From Plasmodium brasilianum (lineage: Eukaryota > Apicomplexa > Aconoidasida > Haemosporida > Plasmodiidae), in NCBI RefSeq assembly GCF_023973825.1, contig NC_090121.1, positions 1,265,001-1,329,000 on the forward strand: a DNA stretch of 64,000 nt, read 5' to 3'. Below, piece by piece: positions 10,188 through 20,165 of the stretch; the first letter of the stretch is position 1; every line of letters starts with the position of its first letter. The translations under genes and the position numbers were made by a program. Below the pieces are notes generated by a model that was given only the letters and a program-made list of their open reading frames with translations, was not told where the DNA came from and made no database searches.

Positions 10188-13013
10188 ATGAACAAATTTT
10201 GCATATTTACAGGATTATATATCTTGTTTTTTAACGTATGCAATAATATAATTGAAAACTCCACATTTTATGTAAATTCCTACGCTCAAAAGAGAAGTAT
10301 AGTATACAATAATAACACAAAGAGATACCATAACAATTATCTACATTATATATATAATTTGTGTAATAATAACAAAAGGCGAAAAGAGTACTCTGTAAAA
10401 ATTTGTACACATAATTTTGGTAAAACATACCCCGACAACAGAAAAAATATTTTTTTAAGAAAAAAACCTGCACAAGCAAGGAAATTGAACAAAAAAAGGC
10501 ATAGAATATTTTTCTTCTCCAAAGACGGCTATACGCGTAATTGTTATGATAAAAGTAAAGGAATAAAAGGGGGGAAAAAAAAAAGATATATAAACATTAA
10601 TATAAATATAAAAAAAAGTAAAATAACAAAATGCGATGTATCAACCAATTTTTCATTTTATCTTGATGGGGAAAAACACACAAATGAGGAAAAAGAAAAT
10701 GTCAACGTTTATGTTGAAAAGGGCAATATCACATCATCTAATCAGATAAAGAAAAGGGATGAAGACGGAAGAGAAGCACATATTGAAAATGTGCACGGGG
10801 AGAGTAGTAACTCATTGAGTGAAAAAGTAAATGATTATATTAGTCCAAAACGTGAAGAAGAAATGGAAAAACATGAAATGAAAGAAGAAAATAAGGTTAG
10901 TGGTGAGCACATGCACCCGAATGACAACTTGTTGAAACCAAGTGAAAGTAATGAAGAAAATTTAAATAAAGCAATAAAAAAGGCTGAAGAGTATATTAAG
11001 GGTAAACAAGATAACATAATAGAAAAAAGAGAAATGAATAAAAAAAAAAAAGTAATAGAAAACTTGAAGGGTGATGATGTGTTTACAGATAAATTCCTAG
11101 ATCTAAGTATGTACGATTTATTAAAACATGTATATAAAAAGAATATATATGTGAGCTCAAAAAATTTAGTAGACGATATTTGCAAGTGGTTGAAAAATAT
11201 TTATACTAGCTATTTAAAATCAGAGGAGGAAAAGAAAAAAAAGAAAGTGAAGAATGGGGAAGGCACTGCAAATGGGAAGAAACTGATAGTAGAAAAAGAC
11301 ATATCTGACAATTATAGCAGAGAAAGAAAGGAAAGATATTTTAACAACTTCCGCTTAGAACAGTCGGACGGGGAAGATAATGATGATGATGATGATGGTG
11401 GTAGTGGTAGTGGTAATGATGACGAAACGCTGAAGGCACAGCTGCAGTCATTAAAATTGTACAACAAGAAAAACCTAAGCAAGTATTTCTACTCATTTAA
11501 TAGGGGCAATATCCTGAAGCAGGTAGTTACTGAGGGGGAGGAGGAACAAATGGAAGAAGGGGAAAAGCAAAAGGACAAAAAAGGGGAAGTTAGACTATAT
11601 GATGATAAGGATAAAAAATTGGATGAAGAGATAGAAAAGGTGTTGTCAAATCCAATATTTGATTATGATACAAATTTGTATATTGATAAGAAAAGATATA
11701 TGAAATCAAATGTAACGATTGAGTTTAACATTTATGATTCATATAAAGACCGTGTAATTTTAAATAATAAAAATACTAATTCGACTATGCTTGAATTTCC
11801 TTTGATGTATAGTCATAGTATTATACAGAAATGTATTCTTACTATGAAAAAATTAGAGAAAGCTATTTTTTACATTAACAATTCTTTACTGTTCAGAAAT
11901 TTTACATCAAATAGTGAACCAACAAATGATGAAGATAGAAATGTATATGATGTTATAACTAACGAAAATTGGATTAAAATGGAAATATATCTGTGTAATA
12001 TTTATGGAATTAATGAAAGGTGGGAAGGTATAACCCCTGATATGTTTACTGATGAAGAAAAAGCTAATTCTTTTTTAAAAGAATATTCCTTTGACTCATC
12101 TAACAATATTATAGGTGTTTCTACCCAGGGAAAAGGAACACCTGTACATGAATCTAGTGGGAAAACTCAAATCGAGTCCACAAGCACAGCTGACAAGGGG
12201 GAAATTACCCAAGTGGAAGATGCAAATAGAGATCAGAGTAACAATAAAAATGATAATCCAAAATTATCTATGGAAGGTTGTGACTTAGGGAAGGAGGGAG
12301 AAAAAAAGATAGAAGGACAAGAAAAAAAAATTAGCGAAAAAAGAGCAGAGATAATAAGGAGAAGTGAAGAATATGAAACAAAAAAAGAACTGGAAATAAA
12401 AACTGACTTTTTAATGAAAAAATTAGAAAACGAAATGAAATATGATCCAAACCATTACATGTGGCAAGATTTATATCCACAATTAGGTGAACATGATAAG
12501 CAAAAAACAGATAAATATTTTGACAGTCTAAAAAAAGAAATGAGTGAGCATCGATTTAGTAGAGGATATACAGATAATATAAAAAACAAGCAAAGTTTAA
12601 AAGGTTATGATATAGGAGAAAAAATTGAAGGAAAAGCAAAATATTATGTGTGGCAAGAAACTATTCATTCCTTTTGTTTATATTTCCCATTACGACCATA
12701 CGTAAAAAAAAAAGATATCATTGTTGATATGGACAATAACTTTTTTTTCCTTTCTATTCTTAATCGAACTATTATTAAAGACTTTTTTATTAAACCTATA
12801 AACTCCTCTGATTCTATATGGTCATTGAGTGATAATGAAGAGGCTAATAGTATTAGAAAGAAACATTCCGATGAATTTCCTGTATATGAATTAACCAGTT
12901 CGGATGATCAGGAAGTACACAAAATGATGAAAACGAAATTCTGCCTAATATACAATATTTACAAAGACAACAATCACAAGTACATGTGGGGATCCGTATT
13001 TAAGGCATCCTAG
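10188..13013 (+). CDS. Secreted/apicoplast-type protein with C-terminal CS (NudC/p23-like) domain
   Basis: A single-exon ORF of 941 residues. It starts with a hydrophobic signal-like segment (residues 1-20, FCIFTGLYILFFNV), followed by a basic, Asn-rich stretch to about residue 110. That bipartite layout is typical of apicoplast-targeted proteins. The middle is charged low complexity (Glu/Lys, and a Asp-rich patch near 400). Near 819-895 the sequence follows the CS-domain pattern: YYVWQETIHSF, then a hydrophobic alternation, KKKDIIVDM, and SIWSLSD, ending with a beta strand before KYMWGSVF. CS domains occur in NudC and p23-type HSP90 or dynein cofactors. Targeting and chaperone role are inference; I do not recognise a named gene. 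Confidence 0.8.
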   Translation: MNKFCIFTGLYILFFNVCNNIIENSTFYVNSYAQKRSIVYNNNTKRYHNNYLHYIYNLCNNNKRRKEYSVKICTHNFGKTYPDNRKNIFLRKKPAQARKLNKKRHRIFFFSKDGYTRNCYDKSKGIKGGKKKRYINININIKKSKITKCDVSTNFSFYLDGEKHTNEEKENVNVYVEKGNITSSNQIKKRDEDGREAHIENVHGESSNSLSEKVNDYISPKREEEMEKHEMKEENKVSGEHMHPNDNLLKPSESNEENLNKAIKKAEEYIKGKQDNIIEKREMNKKKKVIENLKGDDVFTDKFLDLSMYDLLKHVYKKNIYVSSKNLVDDICKWLKNIYTSYLKSEEEKKKKKVKNGEGTANGKKLIVEKDISDNYSRERKERYFNNFRLEQSDGEDNDDDDDGGSGSGNDDETLKAQLQSLKLYNKKNLSKYFYSFNRGNILKQVVTEGEEEQMEEGEKQKDKKGEVRLYDDKDKKLDEEIEKVLSNPIFDYDTNLYIDKKRYMKSNVTIEFNIYDSYKDRVILNNKNTNSTMLEFPLMYSHSIIQKCILTMKKLEKAIFYINNSLLFRNFTSNSEPTNDEDRNVYDVITNENWIKMEIYLCNIYGINERWEGITPDMFTDEEKANSFLKEYSFDSSNNIIGVSTQGKGTPVHESSGKTQIESTSTADKGEITQVEDANRDQSNNKNDNPKLSMEGCDLGKEGEKKIEGQEKKISEKRAEIIRRSEEYETKKELEIKTDFLMKKLENEMKYDPNHYMWQDLYPQLGEHDKQKTDKYFDSLKKEMSEHRFSRGYTDNIKNKQSLKGYDIGEKIEGKAKYYVWQETIHSFCLYFPLRPYVKKKDIIVDMDNNFFFLSILNRTIIKDFFIKPINSSDSIWSLSDNEEANSIRKKHSDEFPVYELTSSDDQEVHKMMKTKFCLIYNIYKDNNHKYMWGSVFKAS

Positions 13014-13404
13014 AATAGGGAAGCAGAAGTACCTTCGTTGTTCTTTTACCTGTGCATATCGTGGTTTATCCTGTTAGTGATACCATTTTTTGAGCCCCCA
13101 TTATGTTGTAGTTTAACCTGTTAGTGAAACCATTTTTTATAGCCCCTACGTATCATCCTTTTTTTTAACCTCTGAGAGATTTTTTTTTTTTTTCCCCTTT
13201 TTTCTCCCCCTTACTATTATCATTCGTGGCCCATACCATTGTTGACGTTTCTTTGTAAATTTTTTTCAAATAAAGAACAACTTTCACATTATTGTTGTTA
13301 CTGTTTCTATTCTTGCAATTGTTATTGGAGTACGTAGGGGTCCTTCTAAGAGTACCACCTTATGCAAATAGTTTTACGAAAACAAGCGCAGTATTGGATG
13401 TACT

Positions 13405-13461
<57 letters not shown>

Positions 13462-13600
13462 GTATATGCACGTATATATACGCACGTATGTATGTAAAAC
13501 GAAAAACCCCGCACGACTTTGTAAACATTCATAAAGCTCTCTCCATGTAGGGACACGTCATTACGTGTACCTAAATGCACGCATGTGAAAAGAATAAGTT

Positions 13601-13639
<39 letters not shown>

Positions 13640-13723
13640 AAAGAAAGTGATCTATATAACCATACACTGTTGCAAAGCCCTTACTCACCATTCGATTGCC
13701 AAAATATGATGACGCTCTTTTTT
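13014..13723. other. Convergent intergenic region
   Basis: This is 3' flank between the CS-domain gene and pyrophosphatase. It holds a (TA)n run at about 13418-13456 and a T run of about 36 bases at 13603-13638. No gene is seen. Confidence 0.6.
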
Positions 13724-14415
13724 TTACGGAGTCCAAATGCAAGCGTTGGGTTTGTACAAAGGATCTGCTCTATAATACGAAATGTCAATATCCTGAAGTA
13801 GAGTATTATATGTAGAATCATCGTGGTGGGTTTTATATGGAACCATATTAAGGTTAAGTTCAGTACTGTTTGAGGTGCTAATGTTAGTGGAACATTTACC
13901 TGATATACTTTCATCTGTTTTGAGACCATCTATCTCTTTTACATCATTTAAGAATTCTAAATAGTATTCATGTGTTTTTGCTATCAAGTCTTCACTTTCC
14001 TTTTTATTGTATAATTTTTTAGATATGATGTTTAACACTTTCGATTCAGCCATTTTGTATGAACGGAACCATTCCAGCAGTAGGCTTAGCGTGTAGGGGT
14101 AGTACTTTTCCACGTCCTCCAGGCTGTTTATCTTTTCGAAATTACTGTCTTCCTTCTGTTATGTAAATGGGTGTTATGTAAATGGGTGTTATGTAAATGG
14201 GTGTTATGTAAATGGGTGTTATGTAAATGGGTGTTATATAAATGGGTGTTATATAAATGGGTGTTATATAAATGGGTGTAATAACGAGGAAAACGACATG
14301 CCTAAATGAAACATAGAGCTATTTGTGCATTTTTCCTTTCATACATTAATCGCTATGATTTTCCAATCCAGCTGCCCCTCATCGATTAGAGTGAACGCGC
14401 CTAAAACCTTTTCCC

Positions 14416-14460
<45 letters not shown>

Positions 14461-15219
14461 TAATAAATGAGCGCATACACGACTGGATAATAAACGGATG
14501 TATAAGGACCAGAGGGAGGGGACCAGATAACAAAACGCTTTTCCCTCCCTTTTTAGCAAAAAGACTGAGTCATTTTCATCGCTCTTTCCATTTACACATA
14601 CCTTAACAGGAACGACCTGTCCCATTTTGAGACTATTTTTCCCTATGTCAACTATGTCCAAAGGATCATCATCACCAGTAAAAAATAGCTGTTGATTGTT
14701 ATTGGTTTGGTAGGTGTAAATATGTTTAGGGTACTCATAAGTCCTAGGTAAGGCTCCATAATTCCAATATATAGAATTATGATAATAACGTAGTTTACCT
14801 TTCTTTGTATCTTGTTTAATTATATTAAATTTTTCATTTAACTTTATTTCTAATTTTATATAATTATATTTGGATATTTCAACGATCATATTATATGTCC
14901 CATCTTCATTCATTAAATCAATATGATGCCATGGGGATATAGGGACAAAATCATTATTTACTTTTTGTAAATATGTTATATGAAAATTATCTTCATTTAT
15001 TTGATTACAATATTTAACCATATATGTTTTATTATTATTTATAAATATATTATTTCTTTTATCATATAAATTTAAATTTGAAAAAATATTAGAAATAATA
15101 TTATTATTATGAAAATTTAAATTAACTTTTACTTCTTTATTTGTTTCAATGAAATAATCATTCTTCTTATCCTTCATTTCTCCCCTGTCATTTTCATATA
15201 TAACTCCAGAGCTGCTCAT
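13724..15219 (-). CDS. Inorganic pyrophosphatase (family I), 3 exons
   Basis: This soluble Mg-dependent enzyme hydrolyses pyrophosphate to phosphate and so drives nucleotide polymerisation and tRNA charging. Exons on the minus strand are 15219-14602, 14407-14345 and 14155-13724, all in phase 0, for 370 residues. The start is the ATG of MSSSG; the in-frame extension upstream of it begins with TTG, not ATG. Family signatures are clear: NYGALPRTYEYP, the metal-binding signature DDDPLDIVD in exon 1, and DEGQLDWKIIAIN, which is encoded by the 63-base middle exon. The C-terminus ends IWTP. The acceptor of exon 2 lies directly behind a 36-base T run, and intron 2 carries a 15-base minisatellite. P. 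falciparum has a corresponding gene next to NUF2. Confidence 0.93.
14160..14280. repeat. 15-base minisatellite in pyrophosphatase intron 2
   Basis: Eight tandem copies of a 15-base unit (TATGTAAATGGGTGT, later copies TATATAAATGGGTGT) lie inside intron 2. The array begins within a few bases of the exon 3 acceptor, so copy number changes intron length. Confidence 0.9.
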
Positions 15220-15263
15220 TTTTCTTCTTTTCAAATTGGTTACTACGTTTTTCTAAAGAGGAG

Positions 15264-15318
<55 letters not shown>

Positions 15319-15681
15319 TAAATACAAAAAAGGTAGACACAAAAGAGTTCTACAAAAACACAGATAAAAATTTCTCTTTGCTTCTGTTCTGTTGATCCGC
15401 TTCGTAAAAGGAAAAGAAGCTCTCTATTCATGCACGCGTGTTTCATTAAACCCCCTTGGCGCTACACACACACAATACATATACATTTATATATACATGT
15501 ACATATACATATACATTTATATATACATGTACATATACATATACATTTATATATACATGTACATATACATATACATTTATATATATATATATATATGCTA
15601 TACTTATGTATGTATTTTTTTTTTTTTTTAAACGTGCAAAAAACAAAGGCGTATTGAGTGAGCTGCAAGTGCGTAGACACG

Positions 15682-15714
<33 letters not shown>

Positions 15715-16015
15715 GGGCTCAAATGAGCGTATGTGTTCGCGTATATATATTTACATATACATATATGTATATACACATATATATACATGCACATATATAA
15801 ATATGTACGTGTATATGCGTGCAGGTGTTTGCCAGGATGAGGTTATTCGCATGCAAATGCAAAAGATAAAAATACGGAAAGGAAAAAAAAATAAAATAAA
15901 TAATTAAGAAAATATATGAATAAATGAACAAATGAATAAACGAACAAATGAACAAATGAACAAATGAACAAATGAACAAATGAACAAATGAACAAATGAA
16001 TAATTAAATGAATGA
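15220..16015. repeat. Repeat-dense region upstream of pyrophosphatase
   Basis: This contains an A run of about 47 bases at 15270-15316 next to the pyrophosphatase leader and four or more copies of a 30-base unit (ATACATTTATATATACATGT...) at 15478-15575. It also has an A run at 15681-15710 and an AACAAATG 8-base repeat at about 15920-16005. No coding sequence is supported; the overlapping ORFs are repeat translations in many frames. Confidence 0.75.
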
Positions 16016-17327
16016 TCAAATAAATAAGGATATATAATGAACCGTTAAACGTTCTGGATAAAATAACTTGACGCCCTGTGGAAAAACTATGAAAGGAGGT
16101 AAGTCTCCCGTTATAATATATTTCTGTACATAAGTATGCGTCTTACATATACATGTATGTATGTATGTATGTACGTATGTACGTATGTATGTATATGCAT
16201 ATGTACACAAATATGTATATATAAATATGTATATATAAATATGTATATATGTACATACCTGTATATATATAAACATGTACATGTGTATAATCATGTATGC
16301 ATGTATGCTCACCTGTTCATACAAGTATGCATTAACATATGCTCAAATGTCAGTCCATGCAAACTTGAACATTTGCAAAAAATAGTTTATTATTATTACA
16401 AAATATAAACGTTAACACACACATCGTTAATATAAAAAATTTGTAACTAGCTGCATAAAAATCGGGAAAAAAATTTATATTTCGGGGGGAATGGGAAGCA
16501 TAATATTTGGCTATTCAAATGTTAATGAATAAACGAATGATCAAATGGGTACAAACTCAAGCGCACTTGCACATATATACATATATATATATATATATTA
16601 GGTATATATGCATGTATGTGTGCATTCACATATGTAGGTATGTATTCGCGTATGTATGTGTGTATTCATATATGTATGCACATATGTAGGCATGTATGCA
16701 AGTGCGTAAGTTATTTATTCAGAGTCAAATTCATTTGTATATGAATACCTTTTACAGTATAAAAATTCTATTAAAGATAAAAATTAAACAACATAATGCT
16801 CTTTTTGCATTTCTTCTTAATGTAATATTTAAATCTTTTTATTTTTATTTTTTATTTTTTATTTTTTTTATTTTTTATTTTTTATTTTTATTTTTATTTT
16901 TTTTTTTTGTTTTACTTTGTTTTGTTTCGCTTTATTTTATTTTCGTTGTACATTTCAAGTATGTTCAGCTCAAAGACCATTTGCATACATGCACATACAA
17001 CATCTTAATTGAAAGAAATAAAAATATTAGTCGCATGGGTGTATGAGTGTATGCGTGTGAGTGTATGAGTGTATGAATGTATGAGTGTACAAGTAAATAA
17101 TTGAACGAATGAATAAAAATTTTCAAGCAATAAGAAAATGTCAGCATATATATACATATTCCAATGTAAAGAGGATACAAATGTTTTTATCCCTCTTGAA
17201 ATATCTCTACTTTCTGCGTTATGCCTCACGTATAATTTTGCTCACTCATTATTGCTCATTGTACACTACTCACTTTAATTTTTTAATAAACAAAATAATA
17301 TACATATATATTGATATATGCACATAC

Positions 17328-17388
<61 letters not shown>

Positions 17389-17496
17389 ATATATATGCTG
17401 TATTACTTACATGTATGCTTTTATTATTCCTACTCACACACATGTATACACTTGCCATTGGCACCGAAAAAAGCTAATTTCGTATCAAACGAGCTC

Positions 17497-17531
<35 letters not shown>

Positions 17532-18710
17532 ATTCTTTTTAGCTATTTAAAATCTTCTAGTATGATAAATTTAATAAAAAAATAAAAATAGAATAAGACC
17601 TTTCATCTTGCATAATATAACACTCATACGAATACATTTACATCACGTAGACGACGAAAAAATAGTAAAATAAATAAACGCACAGATAAATGCATAAATG
17701 GATGCATACATAAACGAATAAACGATTGCTTAAATGGATAAATACATAAACGAATAAATGAATGCGCAAATGAATGAATGCATAAATGAATGAATGCATA
17801 ATAAATGGATGAATACATAAACGAATAAATGAATGCATGAATACATAAACGAATATATGAATGCATGAATACATAAACGAATAAATGAATGCATGAATAC
17901 ATAAACGAATATATGAATGCATGAATACATAAACGAATATATGAATGGATGCATAAACGAAGAGGAACAGAATAAAACAAAATAAAGTGCAACTTTAGTA
18001 AAAGAATTCTGCTATTTTTGCCTTCCACTTATATACAACATAATGGATGAAATGTACATGAACGTAAGTGAACTGTTCTTGTCCCTCTTAAAACATAACG
18101 AAATGTAAGACATATTTTCTACATAATATTGGACCATCCGCTCATTAATTTGTTTATTTCCTTATTCATTTCGAGTTTTTTTAGTTTTTTTAATTTTTTT
18201 AATTATTTACTTGTAAACCCGTTTCAATGAAGAACTTCATCTTTATGGGTGTCAGCACGTCCAGCCCTTTTAGTATATTGCCAATTCCTTTGAAAAAAAA
18301 AAAAAAGAAAAGAAAAAAAGAAAAAAAAAAGAAAAAAAAAAGAAAGAAAAATAAGAAAAAGATAATAAAATAGGAGGAAATAATAATTAAGTGAAAAAAA
18401 AAAAATAATAAAATAAAAATAAAAAGGTGGGGAGAGGGGAAATAAACTCTTATTCACTTGTTAAACTACACACAAACAATTTTCCTCATTCGGTGAGGCG
18501 TTATATATATTTATTTATTTTATTTGTTTATTTTATTTGTTTATTTTATTTGTTTATTTTATTTATTTATATATTTATTTATTTTATATGTTTTTTTTTT
18601 TTTTTTTATATTTATTTTATTTTTATTTTATTTTTTTTCGTGTGTGTGTGTGTTTGTATGACTAGTAAAATATTCTCGTTCAACTTACCCTCCGGTACGT
18701 AAAGAAACAT
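16016..18710 (-). CDS. Candidate small spliced gene (exon model incomplete)
   Basis: Several short islands on the minus strand look coding and splice in phase. Exon A, 18710-18689, starts at ATG and reads MFLYVPEG. It joins exon B, 18287-18211, which reads IGNILKGLDVLTPIK then MKFFIETGLQ and ends at a GTAAAT donor. The A-to-B junction is convincing. A possible middle exon is 17194-17156 (RDKNICILFTLEY). A possible last exon is 16123-16016, containing GDLPPFIVFPQGVKLFYPER and ending in TGA. Together they would give 81 residues, but the two later introns would be about 1 kb, long for this genome, so exons may be missing or the 3' parts may belong elsewhere. I do not recognise the protein. Confidence 0.4.
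16130..16320. repeat. TATG/TACG microsatellite region
   Basis: GTAT/GTAC four-base repeats at 16155-16190 merge into ATATGTATATATAA units at 16210-16270. They lie within a predicted intron of the candidate gene. Confidence 0.7.
17680..17950. repeat. 28-base tandem repeat, ATGAATACATAAACGAATA-type
   Basis: About five recognisable copies of a 28-base unit containing GCATGAATACATAAACGAAT are followed by degenerate ATGAATGC-type copies. They lie between the two best exons and the later exon candidates of the spliced gene. Long minus-strand ORFs here are translations of the array. Confidence 0.8.
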
Positions 18711-19108
18711 GTGTAAAAAAAGGAAAATATTCATTGTAACAATTGTTGGCAATGCTTAATCATGCTATTTGAACTTAACAAAGTAGACTAAAATGCAGAT
18801 AACTAATGAGAAAAGAAGTGAAATGATGTGAAATGCGGTGAAATACAGTGAAATAAGATACGATAAAATGAAATAATATACGATAAAATGAAATAATATA
18901 CGATAAAATGAAATAAAATACGATAATATGAAATAAAATATGATTATACGAAATAAAATTAAATAAAAGAAAAGCAAAAATCATAGATGGTGTTTATTAA
19001 ATCATGTTTCACCATGAAAGTTTTTCATTGCAATGGCATAAACATATGAGAATCAAAATATATCACCTAGTTGATAAATCAACAAGTTGACGAAAATTGC
19101 TCAACCGT

Positions 19109-19547
19109 TCAGTTCACTAGGAACAAGCGAAATTCCCCGTCATCTTTATTTAGCTCTATTTTACTTTGCTCTTTTTCTTTTTTTTGCTCCATTTCAATCT
19201 GCTCCTTATAGTATATTCATAAATATTTAATCCAAATGATGATATTAAAAAGAGCACAAGGAGCCTTTTTTTTAAAAATACTCTTGGTATTATGCTACTA
19301 TATTCCCGCTGTTAGTCTTCATTTTTTCATTTTATAAAAAAATTAATTGAAAAGGCATAAAAAAAAATATAAAAAAAAAATATAAAAAAAAATATATAAA
19401 TAAATAAATACATATACATATATATATACATACATATATATATATATGTACATCGGCGGTAGGACTCATATGCTATAGGCTCTTCTCTATAAATGTATAC
19501 ATATGTGTACATGTACAATTACCATATTCTTTAAACGAATTATACAT
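19109..19547 (-). CDS. Possible small spliced gene upstream of the previous candidate
   Basis: A minus-strand ATG at 19547 opens MYNSFKEY and reaches a GTAATT donor after 25 bases. A following island near 19490-19440 reads EEPIAYESYRR. A third island at about 19240-19109 can be read in two frames. One gives a hydrophobic helix with LLVLFLISSFGLNIYEY, ending at TAG 19156. The other gives a charged C-terminus with KDDGEFRLFLVN, ending at TGA 19109. The junction into the last island is not settled. This may be a real small membrane protein or chance. Confidence 0.25.
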
Positions 19548-20165
19548 CTATATAAAACGCAAAAAAAAAAAAAAAATGGGAGAAACAAATGCATATTTTC
19601 AACTGCTCATATTGAAAATTTTTAAATTAATATATATTTTTTGAAGCATACGGTTCAGCATATATATATATTGTGTGTGAATAAGAATTGTATGGAGAAA
19701 GAAAAAGGAAAAAAAGAAAAAATGTTTATTTGATCTAAATGTTAAAGGGAAATTGAAAAGGCATAAAAAAAAAAAAAATACACAAAGGCAAGAAATAAAA
19801 AAATTTAAACTTTCACAATTTTTTTTGTCCATTTTGCATGTTTTAAAAAGGTAAAAACGTTTTCGTACGCTCTATTTTTTTTTTTTTTTCTTCATTTATT
19901 TCTTATAATTTATTTAAAATGTAATGCAGTTTATATTTGATAAGATTACACACTTGAAGAATCTCTTACTTGATAAGATTCTCATCTGGTAAACTTCTCC
20001 CCCTGTAAGCTTTTCACCGGGTAGACCTTATAACACAACTTGCACATGCATGCCCGTGTACATACGCACATACGTATAACCTCCGGCAGTGTAACTGTAC
20101 ACACGTACACACAGTGGAGCGAGCAAATGTTCACCTCTCGACAGCTTCTTTAAGACCATATTAAA
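19548..20165. other. 5' flank of the GCP gene
   Basis: This contains A/T homopolymers (19560-19576, 19768-19779, 19875-19890) and a slightly GC-richer stretch at 20010-20150 before the start codon. It is presumably promoter and 5' leader. No gene is seen. Confidence 0.5.

Noticed and set aside
15456..15800. Long overlapping ORFs over the 30-base array
   Set aside because: All frames on both strands are open across the repeat, so openness carries no information.
17624..18028. Minus-strand ORFs reading LCIHAFIYSFMYS
   Set aside because: They are translations of the 28-base array, and the frame is open only because the unit lacks stop codons.
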